64,000 nt of DNA from Cercis canadensis (taxonomy: Eukaryota; Streptophyta; Magnoliopsida; Fabales; Fabaceae). The position numbers and the translations under genes were made by a program. Shown here in pieces: positions 37,461 to 49,421 of this stretch. Below the pieces are notes generated by a model. It searched no databases, was not told the origin of the DNA, and saw only the letters and a program-made list of their open reading frames with translations. The stretch is taken from the NCBI GenBank assembly GCA_003255065.1, contig QAOA01001066.1, positions 122,900 to 186,899 on the forward strand, read 5' to 3'. The stretch's first letter is position 1, and the number at the start of each line of letters is the position of its first letter.

Positions 37461-37840
37461 CTAAGGAATAGAGTTGGTGTAGATGTAGTCTTCATCCTCG
37501 AAAACATCTTTCCCTGACCCATCATTTCCTTCCTTGCACTCAATCCTCTCTTTTCCACAGCCAGTTTTTTTCTGCAGAAACTCAAAAATTTTGATCTAAT
37601 CAATTAAGATCTTTATTTTGTTAAGATAATATATACATACACACATGCACCCAACAAGAAGAGTAGAGATAAGGAAGGAGATCAACAATATAGTGATGAA
37701 TTCAAACTCACAACAGTACTGGCAGAACCCTCATGAGAAGGCACAGCTAGTTCATTGGTAACAGCTTCCCCGTGAATAACATATATCACATTAAAAACGA
37801 AGATCAGAATGAGAAACAATGTTGGTGTTGTAAGTCTCAT
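37461..37840 (-). CDS. Phytosulfokine-type peptide hormone precursor (YIYTN variant)
   Basis: Two exons, 37840-37712 and 37571-37461, give a 79-residue precursor. The intron has a GTGAGT donor and a CTGCAG acceptor. Residues 1 to about 24 form a clear signal peptide (MRLTTPTLFLILIFVFNVIY then HG). The C-terminal part has the PSK layout: a Cys pair (CGKERIEC), an acidic run and the pentapeptide in EDEDYIYTN, followed by SIP and the stop. PSK precursors are secreted, sulfated on both Tyr by TPST (favoured by the Asp before the first Tyr), cut out by subtilases and sensed by PSKR LRR receptor kinases to promote growth and tune immunity. The canonical peptide is YIYTQ; here the fifth residue is Asn. 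The length of about 80 residues and the single intron suit the family. A TATA-like run (37921-37927) lies about 80 bases upstream of the start. It could also be a PSK-like peptide with separate perception. Confidence 0.82.
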
Positions 37841-38622
37841 TGGTACTTATTTTGAAACCTGCTGTTATTAGCTTCTTACTGTATGATCTGAAAAACAAGA
37901 AAGGAGTGGCTACTGTCGATTATATAAGGAAGAAAGGTCAGAAAATTTCAGAGGACAGCACCGACGAGAAGTTGATATTATATGGTGCTATGTATTATAT
38001 TCAAATAGAGAGTTTCAGCTTCTTCTTTGACCTGTCTCCGGATTCCTCAACAGAAAGCACGAGCCTCAAGAGCTGGGTTGGCTTATCTTGGTCTTTTCTC
38101 GCTTAAAATATGTAAAGCCAACAAAGAGGAAGATCAGATCTTGTTCGTATGGAAAGAGTTCGTCACTTTGTTTGGTATTCTTACCATCTACTCTCTAGTG
38201 TCTCCAAAGGCCACATAAAGGGCTGAAAGATAAAAAATTTCCACACCAAAACACACACATGTTATATATATCTATCTTTTTCTCACAATACAATAGAAGT
38301 AGGTCGCTCAATTGAATTGTTGAGCATCTTTCCCTCGTATGGGTGAAAAGTTTCCGGTCTTTTCCTCATAGAGAGGCTTAGGAGAAATAAGGAAAATCGT
38401 TCTTGTGATCATGGAACTGGGAAGTTTTTTTTTTCACCTTCACCTCTACCAACCGGCATCAAGTGGCAATTGGGCCAAGATCTAGCCGTCCAAGGATATA
38501 AAGTGGCCCAGGTTTGTCATTTGGAGATGAATATAGCCATCACTTCGCAGTTTCCAGAAAAAAACAAAAAATATAATATTTGACACAGTTTCTTTTTTGG
38601 AAGTGAAGAAAAAAGTAACTAA

Positions 38623-38807
38623 ATTGAAAAAAATAATATTATAAACAATTCGGGCATTATGGGGTTGCTGACTAATTTTAGCCATAATTGTTTCTTTTAG
38701 TATGTCATTTTTTTTTTGTATTGAAAAAAATAATATTATAAACAATTCGGACATTATGGGGTTGCTGACTAATTTTAGCTGTAATTATTTCTTTTAGTAT
38801 GTCATTT
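38623..38807. repeat. Two-copy tandem duplication, unit about 97 bp
   Basis: The unit beginning ATTGAAAAAAATAATATT at 38623 repeats at 38720 with few differences (for example GGGCATTATGGGG against GGACATTATGGGG). Intergenic and non-coding. Confidence 0.85.
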
Positions 38808-38809
38808 AT

Positions 38810-40530
38810 TTATTTAGGGTGAGAAGAGATTCGAGATTTATAGTAGTATTTATATATTATCTATCAAAGAGATATTGTTAGCAGTGAAATTTAAACCTAA
38901 ATTTTATAAGTGAAGTATTTCGATTATTATCAATTGAACTAACTCATGTTGATGTCATTTATTTGTTTTGTCAACTAAAAAAATAACAAATGTTTTCCTT
39001 TAATCAAATCTACGTAATTATCTAAAAAAAAAAAAAATCTAAACAATTGGAATGACTGTCTTTTAAAATCTGCAAATCCAAATTGTTATTTTTTGATTAT
39101 ATCTTACTATAAATAGCATGTAATGAACCTAGTAAATCCTTTACAAAGTTTTGGTATCTTCTACAAATGGGGAAATGTGATTATATTTATCAAGTCATCA
39201 TTATGTAAGTAAGGTATATTATTATTGTATTATAATTGCAATCTTGAGAATCCTTTTATCCTTTTATATTTTCACCAATTTACCATTGTATAGGAGGGCG
39301 TATATAAACCACATAATTTTTCATATCATATTTACGATACCATAATCATGTTACATTCAGGTACATCATACCTTATTTGCCCCAAAAACAACAATTTTTT
39401 TTTTTTTTAAATGTTTAAAGAGTACTATGGTTAGAAACCAAGAATTATCATATTTGGTCACCATGTCAGTGTCTCATATTACAGTGTATTTGTAATGATG
39501 AAGTTAACATAATTTAAACACATTATTATTATTATTATTATTATTTTCAGATCAAACTATGGCCTATACAGTTTATCCAATATAACATTAAGTACAGTGT
39601 AAAAGAAAACATTTCTCAAACTATCTTTTATAAAAATAAAAATAAAATTATCAAACAAATAAGTGTTTACACTTTACACAATTAGAACAATTTATGTAAT
39701 TGATTTGAAAATCGTATCAATCAGTGGAAACTGGAAATGACTTCTGGGATCCATTGGATCAATTTATTCCAAGTTATGGTCAAACATACCCATTTGGTAC
39801 ATCAGCATCATCCTATTAGCACCCTTTCAGTTCCAGACATCCTCCTCTTTGGTTCGCTGGTTGTCGAAGTCAGAACCTCTTAACGTCGTTATTCTTTTTT
39901 CCGTCAAACATATTGGCGATGCATTTTTTTTTTTTTTTTTGCATTTCTGGCATGTTTTTATATTTTAGCAACCAAAATATTCTACCATTATCTTAGGGGG
40001 AAAAAAAATTCTAGATACACTTCGACAATTTTAATAAAATAAAATAAAATATTTTAACTTTTATACAGGAGATTGATTTATTTTATTCTGAGTTCTAAAA
40101 ATTATCATATATTATTTTTTTTGTGATGAAAATTTAACTGACGGGTTACGGGGCGCATAGCCACATACAACAAAACTTGTAAAGCGCGAAAAACAAAACA
40201 ATGGAGGTGCCGCGTAAAACAAGAACAATTATTACATAGACGTTGACGGCGCACAGAAGCGTTAAATGCATGTGCGTGGGCCGTGGAGGGTTCCATATAT
40301 AGGGAGAGAGAGAGAAGGAGAAAGAGAGATATTGTGACTTGCAAGTTGTAAGCACAGTCACACAATGGATACACACAACACAGAGAGAGTGAAGAAAGGG
40401 GGAGAAGGAGAAGACGAGGGACCTTGTCCTTTACAGACTGTAGTTACTCAACCCCACCAACCAACACTCTCCACCTGACCAAACCGCCATTTTTAACGGA
40501 TTTCTACTTCTCTCTCTCTCTAAACTTATT
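38810..40530. other. AT-rich spacer upstream of the receptor kinase
   Basis: No gene was found. It contains an ATT microsatellite (39522-39545) and several homopolymer runs. The last few hundred bases are probably promoter of the SIRK1-like gene, with GA-rich and CT-rich runs around 40300-40330 and 40508-40592. Confidence 0.55.
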
Positions 40531-40536
40531 CTCTAA

Positions 40537-40545
40537 TATATAAAA
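40537..40545 (+). promoter_or_regulatory. Putative TATA box of the SIRK1-like gene
   Basis: TATATAAAA lies about 150 bases before the ATG at 40690 and is followed by AAACCCTAG (telobox-like) and a CT-rich leader. The leader also holds two tiny upstream ORFs: ATG TTC AGC TTC TAG at 40602-40616 and ATG AAT CAT TAA at 40650-40661. Function is inferred from position only. Confidence 0.55.
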
Positions 40546-40689
40546 CCCTAGCTGTACAGCGCTTTCTCTCTCTTAACTCTCTCTCTCTTAACTCTCCTCC
40601 AATGTTCAGCTTCTAGGGTTTCGAAATCTTCCTTCCTCTCTCTCTATCAATGAATCATTAAGGTGGCTTTCCCACATTGATTCCCTCCG

Positions 40690-43600
40690 ATGAATCCTAT
40701 ACCCAATTTCTCTGTTACGGTTTTTTCTCTTTTTCTCCTTTCTTTACTATTTTCAGCTTCAGCCTCAGAATCTGAACTCCGATCTTTACTCGAATTCAAG
40801 AAAGGAATTCAAAGGGATCCGCTTGGCAGAGTTTTGGATTCATGGAAGCAGTCCTCACTCACAGACCTAAACGACTGTCCTCGCACTTGGACTGGGGTCG
40901 CCTGCGACGACCACGCTGGCAACGTCACGGCCATAGTTCTGGATAATCTCCGCTTGGGAGGGGAGTTGAAGTTACACACTCTGCTTGGACTCACCATGCT
41001 AAAGAATCTCAGCCTCTCTGGAAATGACTTCACTGGCCGGCTACCACCCGCAATGGGGACATTGACCACTTTGCAGCATTTGGATCTTTCGAGCAACAAC
41101 TTCTATGGCCCGATCCCTGCTCGGATCAATGACCTGTGGGGATTGAATTACCTGAATTTGTCCATGAATAAGTTCAAGGGTGGGTTTCCGAGTGGGTTAA
41201 ATAATCTTCAGCAGCTCAGAGTGCTGGATTTGCATTCCAATGAACTTTGGGGTGATATTGGTGATGTCCTGTCGACATTGCGGAATGTCGAGCATGTTGA
41301 TTTGAGCTATAATCAGTTCTCCGGGGCACTTTCGCTTACTACGGATGATGTTTCGGGCTTGGCGAATACAGTGCATTTTCTGAATTTGAGTCATAACAAA
41401 TTAAATGGTGAGTTCTTTAAAGCTGATTCAATTGCATTGTTTCGCAACTTGGAAGTTTTGGATTTGGGTGATAATCAGATCAGCGGGCAGCTTCCTTCTT
41501 TTGGGTCAATGCGAAATCTTCGAGTTTTGCGACTTGGGGATAATCTATTATTTGGGTCAATACCAGAGGAGTTGTTAGAAAGCTCTATGCCATTAGAAGA
41601 ATTGGATCTTAGCGGCAATGGATTTACAGGTAAATTGTTTCAGCTTCTCTTTTCGCAGCTATTTTACTAATTTCTCCGTCTGAAGACTGAAGAAAATAAT
41701 AGGTCCTTTTCCCTATTATCCAGTTTTGCAATCTCTTTGAAAGAAATATGTTTGAATAGAATCTGAATTACGATTAATTTTGAGTACATTGTAAGCTTCC
41801 AAGCCCAATCTGGGTCTTTGATCTTGTATATCTTCCCTTGATTTCACGGGACATGCATGCGTTGTAATTGACCATGGTAATTGAGATTTTAGCATAGGAA
41901 TGATAAACTGAGCTGTACTTTATTCTTGAGCATCACTGACTATTTGAACATTAATCTACAATATGTCTTTCTTTTTCGTTTCTGGTTTGTTTGAGGGAAT
42001 GGGGAGCTAGAAGAAATACTTCTCTCTCTTCCATCAAAGTAGAATGTGTCATCATGAAATCCCCTATTATACTAGTTTAATTCTGAGTAAACTTGTCGGT
42101 TTTGATCTTTAATACTCATAGTTGAGATTGACCATATAATTTACTTCCTTCCATTGTCAGTTTCAATCCTTTTCTTTCTGTCTGTTCCCTGTAAACTCAT
42201 GAACATTGTATTAGTTCAAAAAAAAGCATTGAGAGAGAAATTTGGAGTGGGCGAGGGAGAGGGAAGAGGGGATGATAGTAGTGTACTCATAGACTATATG
42301 CCTATACATCATAAATGTTTCATGCCCTTAGGGACTGGTCTATACAAGGTATGGAAGTTCCTGGCTACTGACAGGCCTTGAGAATGATGGGTTAATATAT
42401 GCATGCTTGGAAAAAAAAGTAAAATGAGAATGTTCCACCCTGGATAAGTTAACAAAACTTTCGTGAAACCCCTTTAATGATGTATATAAATGAGCATTTC
42501 CTCGAGGTCTCTTTGAAAATATCAATTTAGCGTGATGTATTTGTGAAGTGTTTTGTTCTTATTAAATTAGACACAGTTCCTTCTGATTATATTGGATGTG
42601 AATCAAGAGAACTATCATTGATTTGGTGTTAAAATTTGTATATGTCAAAAGTTATTCTTTTTTAATTTTGGTGGTTGTGGATCATTTAGTGCCCTCCCCT
42701 CCTCATAACAAAATTGACAGTGACCTCAATGCTCTGCCAAAAGTATCTTATGCTTTATATTTGTTCATGCACAGGCTCAATCCTCGTAATCAACTCTACA
42801 ACTTTGAATATTTTGAATCTTTCATCAAATGGATTATCAGGCTCTTTGCCAACATCTTTGAGAAGATGTACAGTTGTGGACTTGAGCAGGAATATGTTAT
42901 CTGGTGACATATCTGTTATGCAGAACTGGGAAGCTACATTGGAGGTCCTTGATCTGAGTTCAAATAGGCTGTCAGGAAACTTTCCAAATTTGACAAACCA
43001 GGTTGAGAGATTAACTACACTTTCTCTAAGGAATAATTCTTTAGATGGATCCTTGCCTCCTTTATTGGGGACCTATCCTAAATTGTCTACAGTTGACTTC
43101 AGTTTAAATGAACTTCGGGGGTCCATTCCTGGTAGTTTATTTTCTTCTTCAACATTGACAAGCCTGAATCTTTCTAGAAATCAATTTACAGGGCCAATTC
43201 CTCTTCAACGTTCAGGAGCAAGTGAATTGCTACTTATGCCTCCTTATTGGCCAGTGCAGTATCTTGATTTATCTAGTAACTCCTTGGAAGGTGTCTTGCC
43301 TTCTGATATAGGTAGGATGGGTGGGCTCAAACTGCTGAATCTGGCAAGGAATGGCTTTTCAGGACAGCTGCCAAATGAATTGACCAAACTTATTAATTTG
43401 GAGTTCCTTGATTTGTCTAGCAACAAATTTACAGGAAAAATCCCTGATCAGCTTTCGTCCAGTTTAAATGTATTTAATGTGTCCAATAATGATCTATCTG
43501 GCCATGTTCCAGAAAATTTGAAGAGGTTTCCTCCCTCATCCTTTCATCCTGGTAATCAATTGCTAACCTTACCGAATGATTTGCCCGGAACTAGGCCAGT

Positions 43601-46210
43601 GCCTGATAATATTCCTGATCAAGCAAAACATCATAGTTCAAGGGGTAATATCAGGATAGCAATTATTCTTGCATCAGTGGGTGCTGCTGTAATGATTGTT
43701 TTTGTTTTATTGGCTTATCATCGAGCACAACTTAAAGAATTTCATGGAAGAAGTGAGTTTAATGGTCAAAATACTGGAAGAGATGTCAAGTTAGGACGAC
43801 TTACACGGCCTTCCCTCTTCAAGTTCCATACTAATGTTCAGCACCAACCAACATCTTTGAGTTTTTCAAACGATCACTTGCTGACTTCCAATTCAAGGTC
43901 ATTATCTGGACAGTCAGAGTTTATAACTGAAATTGCTGAGCATGGCTTACCTCAGGGAGCGGTAGCAACTAGTTCAGTGTCTGTAAATCCCAATGTGTTG
44001 GATAACCCTCCCACATCATCTGAAAGGAAGTCATCTCCTGGTTCCCCATTATCTTCCTCACCCCGTTTTATAGAGGCTTGTGAAAAGCCAGTGATGTTGG
44101 ATGTGTACTCACCAGATCGGTTGGCTGGAGAATTGTTCTTCCTAGATTCTTCCCTGGCATTCACTGCAGAGGAATTATCTCGAGCTCCAGCAGAAGTTCT
44201 TGGAAGAAGTAGCCATGGCACTTTATACAAAGCTACTTTAGACAATGGTCATATGTTAACTGTAAAGTGGTTACGGGTGGGATTGGTCAAACATAAGAAG
44301 GAATTTGCTAGAGAAGTTAAACGGATTGGTTCTATGAGGCATCCAAACATTGTCCCATTACAGGCATACTACTGGGGGCCTAGGGAACAGGAGAGGCTTC
44401 TTTTAGCTGACTATATACATGGGGACAGCTTGGCCCTACATCTTTATGGTAATAGTTAACTTTTTTTCTCTGCATTCTTTTCCTTCCATTCTGCTTTTTC
44501 ATTGAAATGCTTACATTTGCTGTGTGATATAGCTATGATCTACACTATGCTATACATTTTCTGTCATCCAACAAAAGAAGATAATTGAGATGACATAGTA
44601 ATTCCTCTTTGCATTTGTAGTAACACATGGTCTCATAAAATTGATTGCTAAATTCTAGCATTGAAGACGGGACTCAGGTGGAGAAGCTTCCCAGTTATAC
44701 TAAACTGTCTCATCATTAAGCTTCAAATCCATTATACCTTGAATGAACGTCCCTTATAGATATTAATTTGGCAAATATATGAAATTGTGCTTCTAATTGT
44801 CTACTCAGATTATTTTGTGGAGCATCTTCCAAAAAAAAAAAAAAAAATATGTAAGATGCAATTCTCTTCACATTGTGATTGTTTTTCTACCCTGGTTTTA
44901 TAACAATGAATTTAGAGGTAGGTTATAGTGTCCCATATAACATGTCAACATCTCAATTATTCACCAGAAATAAATGAAAAATATGAGGTAAGGTGAGGGT
45001 TTGGTTCTCAATGTGGCCTAAAGCTTTACAAATTGCTTTCTGTATTAGTTTATTAATTTCTAATGCCATTTTCTTTTTTTCCTTATGTTATTTTGTCTTC
45101 CTTTCTCTTGTGTTGGGGTCGGGGTAGTAATATTCTCCAAACTAGTGTCATATTTGTAATTGCCTTCATACTCAAGCTTGGAAAACTTCTCATCTTTTTG
45201 AGACTAAAGTTTAAAATACCTAATATGATTAATCCCTGGAACTCTGTGGGGATGTTCAAGTGATAAAGAGGGGATTCTATTGTTGTGGCGAGCAATTGTG
45301 TGCATGAACCATTGGATGGAGTTTGAGGCCTTAAGATATATCCTACTAGTTTCTTAAATATGCCAAGCTACTTTAGTTCAGTTACCGTATTGCCTGTTCA
45401 AATTTGGAACTTTTGCAGTTGTACAAGCCGCAATCCTGGTACTAGGTGTAGCCATAGATTTTTGGGGACTATGTCTAAATAGTACAGTACCTGAGGTACA
45501 GTTCGTCTAAAGAGTTAAGATGAAAAGATGCTCTGAGTTCCTGAATTCTCTATTTACAACTGCTTGTATGCATGATATGATCTATGAGCTTTTGTTAGTT
45601 TTGAATATAATATCAATATATCGGTTGCGCAGAGAGCACACCCCGGAGGTACTCCCCATTATCATTTGGCCAGAGATTAAAAGTGGCTGTTGAGGTTGCT
45701 CGATGTCTTTTATACCTTCATGATCGAGGGCTTCCCCACGGAAACTTAAAACCCACAAATATTCTATTAGCAGGTCCTGATTACAATGCACACCTTACTG
45801 ACTATGGTCTGCATCGCCTCATGACGCCCACCGGAATTGCAGAGCAGATATTAAATCTAGGAGCACTTGGATACCGTGCTCCAGAAGTTGCTGCTGCAAC
45901 TAAACCAGTTCCATCTTTTAAGGCAGATGTGTATGCACTTGGAGTGATCCTAATGGAATTATTAACCAGAAAAAGTGCTGGTGACATAATATCAGGACAA
46001 TCGGGGGCTGTTGATCTCACAGACTGGGTTAGGCTGTGTGAGCAAGAAGGACGTGTAATGGACTGTATTGACAGGGACATAGCAGGTGGGGAAGAATCCT
46101 CCAAAGAGATGGACGAATTGCTTGCTATATCTCTCAGGTGTATTCTCCCTGTAAATGAGAGGCCTAACATCAGACAAGTTTTTGACGATCTCTCTTCTAT
46201 ATCCGTTTGA
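40690..46210 (+). CDS. SIRK1: LRR receptor-like pseudokinase (SIRK1-like, LRR-III type)
   Basis: Three exons (40690-41629, 42775-44448, 45633-46210) encode 1063 residues. The order is: signal peptide (about 1-25), N-terminal cap with ELRSLLEFKKGI, around twenty LRRs to about residue 560, a transmembrane segment (about 607-630, IAIILASVGAAVMIVFVLLA), a Ser-rich juxtamembrane region, and a kinase-like domain from about residue 780. The glycine loop (LGRSSHGTLYK) and the Lys in VKWLRVG are present. The HRD Asp is replaced (PHGNLKPTN) and DFG is DYG, so catalysis is unlikely. It matches my memory of Arabidopsis At5g10020 (SIRK1), a plasma-membrane receptor involved in sucrose and osmotic responses through aquaporins, including ELSRAPAEVLGRSSHGTLYK. 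The paralogue GHR1 (At4g20940) is the main alternative, but the N-terminal LRR text fits At5g10020 better. Confidence 0.9.
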
Positions 46211-47470
46211 AATTTTTGTACATGTGTCTGGGAATTAGTATTTTTTTTTTGGTTCCTCGACCGATCGTTGTTTTCTGTTTTTTCCACCCTTCATATCTCC
46301 TCCTTAATTGGTTTCTAGCCTTCTGATTTTGGGCTAATCATCACATTCTTTTCTCTTCTCGTGTTTTAAGAAGTTCCTTGTAAAGAGACATTCCATCCAT
46401 TGATTAATTGACAGTGCTTGAGTTTGATTTGAAACAGAGGTATTTTGTTTTTCATTTTTTTATTCTTTTGTTCCTTTGGTTAAGTCAATCCCTTAAAAGT
46501 GCTTCCTTCTCCTATTTATTTTGCCAAAAAAACATTACTTGTTATCTCATTCTCAAATACCCTGGATGCATATCTCTACTATTAATTTTCTCTACTTTTT
46601 AATACAATTTTTTTATAAAGTAATTGTTTATGTGAATGATGAATAAATAAATAATAAAGTATGAGGCTTTATATATGATTAAATGATTTAAATAAAAAAT
46701 TGTTTTCTTTTACTTTCAATTTTACTACTTTACTGTTTTTTAACCATTTTATTATTTCATTTAAAATTCTGGGATACGAGTGCAGTGTATGATTCACTTC
46801 TAGTTTAAGATGAAAGGCACCACAACTCACCTTCGACGAGAGTAATAGAAGAAGTAATTCTAGGTATTGGTGACTCAGCAGATATATATTCAACCTAATA
46901 CGACATCCTTATCTAAAAGAAAAAGAATGTAATGCAACATTCCTGTTCTACTAATTTGCTAATTTTAATTTTTGCTAACGATATTACTAAGCATGTCAAC
47001 ATATCAAACAAACAAAAAGAAAATGAGGTTACTAAGTTACCTCTTACTAAAAGTGGAGATAGCGCTACATCTTTTTTATTGTGAAGGATTTATATCTTAA
47101 TTTTAATATCATTATAAAAATTTCAAAAAATTAAATTATTTAATTTATTATAAAATAATTAATTTTTTTTTATAAAATACATAAACAAAATTACATAAAA
47201 TATATATTAAAATATTTTGATGATGTTAAATTCAAATTCAATCAACTGATTTAATTAACACTAAGTAACTTAAATTTTTAAAATTTTCACTATAACACTA
47301 AAATCAAAATATAAGTCCCATAAGAGGAATATAGCACTAACTCACAGAGTTAGCTTACCAATCTGTCAGTTATATTTGTGCTTAAAGCCTTAAAGGATCC
47401 TCGTATTCGTAGTCGTAGGCTTTACCAGCAATGGTGTCTTCGCCCCTTCTTGATGTTCATCGCCACCAGC
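46211..47470. other. Spacer between receptor kinase and PPR pseudogene
   Basis: 3' UTR of the SIRK1-like gene followed by AT-rich spacer. No gene or clear repeat was recognised. Confidence 0.5.
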
Positions 47471-47478
47471 AGTGAGAA

Positions 47479-49417
47479 ATGGTAAGAAACTCATACTTTG
47501 TTCCTCCACAACTCAACCCTTTTTCAAATTTCTCGACCGTTGGTGTGTGGAACTCCAGCATAAAAAGGGCTGTGAACCATGGGTATGCCCAGAAAGCCTA
47601 TATTCTGTTCCGCCAAATGAAGCGAAGTGGCGTAAAACCCGACAATTCCACTTACCCTTTGTGGCGAAAGCCTGTGCCAAACTAACCGATCTCTTGCCCT
47701 CGCAAATCATCCATGCCCATGTTGCGAAATCTTGGTTTCAATCAAATATTTTTGTGCAAACCGCAATGGTTGACATGTACATTAAACGCGGTCAACCGGG
47801 CGATGCATACAACCTCTTTGACACAATGCAGGGGACGTTGATTCTTGGAATGCAATGCGTGTAGGTTTTGCGCAGTCGGGTTTCCTTGATAGGGTGTTTT
47901 GTCTTTTACATCAGATGAGGTTTGCTGGGATTCGTCTTGACTCGGTCACTGTTTTGGCACTGACTCGCGCTATATTGCATAAGAAAAATCCGAAATTCAT
48001 GAGTGCCATACATTCCTTGGGAATTTGAATTGGAATAAATATTGATGTTTCGGTAGCTAACACTTTGATTGCTGCATATGCCAAATGTGGTCACTTGGGT
48101 TCGGCAGAGATAGTATTCAATGAAATTGACGGAGATTTGAGGCCTCTTATCTCCTGGAATTCCATGATTGCAGCATATGCAAAATTTGCAAGATGTATCA
48201 AGGCTGTCCATTGTTACAAACAGATGCTAGATGATGGCTTTTCCCCTGACATAAGCACCATTCTCAATTTGCTTTCATCAATTGTGCAACCTGAATCACT
48301 ATTTCAAGGTTTGCTGATTCATTCTCATGGAGTCAAGTTGGGCTGTGATTCCGACATTTGTGTGGTTAATACTTTTATCTCTACGTATTCCAAGTGTGGG
48401 GATGTTCATTCTGCAAGGTTTGTGTTTGACGGCATGTCTGATAGAACTTGTGTTTCATGGACTGCTATGATCAGTGGATATGCTGAGAAAGGACATATGG
48501 ACGAGGCCTTCGCTTTGTTTGATACAATGGAAGCAATGGGTGAGAAACCAGATTTAGTTACTGTGCTCTCTTTGATTTCAGGTTGTGAGTAAACAGGGGA
48601 ACTTGAGCTTGGAAAATGGATTGACAGTTATACAATTTCTAGGGGCTTAAAAGATGATGTTGTCATTCACAATGTACTTATTGACATGTATGCAAAATGT
48701 GGAAGTATTAATGAGGCTCGTGAGCTTTTCTATTCCATGGCTGATAGAACTGTTGTCTCATGGACAACTATGATTACAGCTTTTGCTTTGAGTGGAGATG
48801 TTAAAGAAGCTCTGGACCTCTTCTTTAAGATGGTCGACATGGGAATGAAACCAAACCACATAACATTTCTTGCTGTTATTCAAGCTTGTGTGCATGGAGG
48901 TTTACTTGAAAAAGGATTGGAACATGATGACTGAAAAGTATAGCATTAGCCCTGGCATAGACCATTTTTTGTGTATGGTTGATCTACTTGGTCGCAGAGG
49001 ACAAGTAAAGGAAGCTTTGGAAATTATTGAAAGTAGGCCTTTTGAACCTGATGCTGGCATATGAAGTGCTTTGCTTGGCGCTTGCAAACTTTACCGTAAG
49101 ATGGAGATGGGTATGTGGCTGAGCGGTTCTTTGAATTGGAGCCCCAGCTGGTAGTTCCATACGTGGAGATGGCTAACATATATGCATCAATTGGGATGTG
49201 GGGTGGAGTCGCAGCTATAAGAAGAAAGATGAAACATCTTCAAGTGAGGAAGTCTCCAGGACAAAGCATTGTTCAAGTGAACGGGAAATGTCATATATTT
49301 ACAGTTGAAGATAGAGATCACCCTGGAGCCATGTATATATATGATATGTTAGATGGTTTGACTTTACATTCTAAGCAGGGACAATTAACTGATTCAGAGG
49401 AGATTTTTGAAACGTGA
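47479..49417 (+). pseudogene. PPR protein pseudogene (At4g19191-like, mitochondrial type)
   Basis: Conceptual translation across several frames resembles the Arabidopsis PPR protein At4g19191 along nearly its whole length, with PLS-type PPR repeats and an E-type tail (GKCHIFTVEDRDHPG). The reading frame is broken many times. A frameshift lies near 47657-47660, where CCTTTGTGG apparently lost a T. Another lies near 47828-47833, another near 48915-48930 (KGLE to [11 protein letters not shown]) and another near 49105-49115. In-frame stops are TGA at 48026-48028 (where Arabidopsis has Arg), TAA at 48590-48592 and TGA at 49062-49064 (where Trp is expected). Intact PPR genes of this type are intronless and serve RNA editing or processing in organelles. 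This copy cannot make a full protein. The P450 tandem duplication starts just past its 3' end, at about 49422. Confidence 0.88.
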
Positions 49418-49421
49418 ATAG

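Noticed and set aside
37840-38218. Plus-strand frames of 88 and 63 residues next to the PSK-like gene
   Set aside because: They lie in the presumed promoter of the minus-strand gene and show no recognisable protein features.
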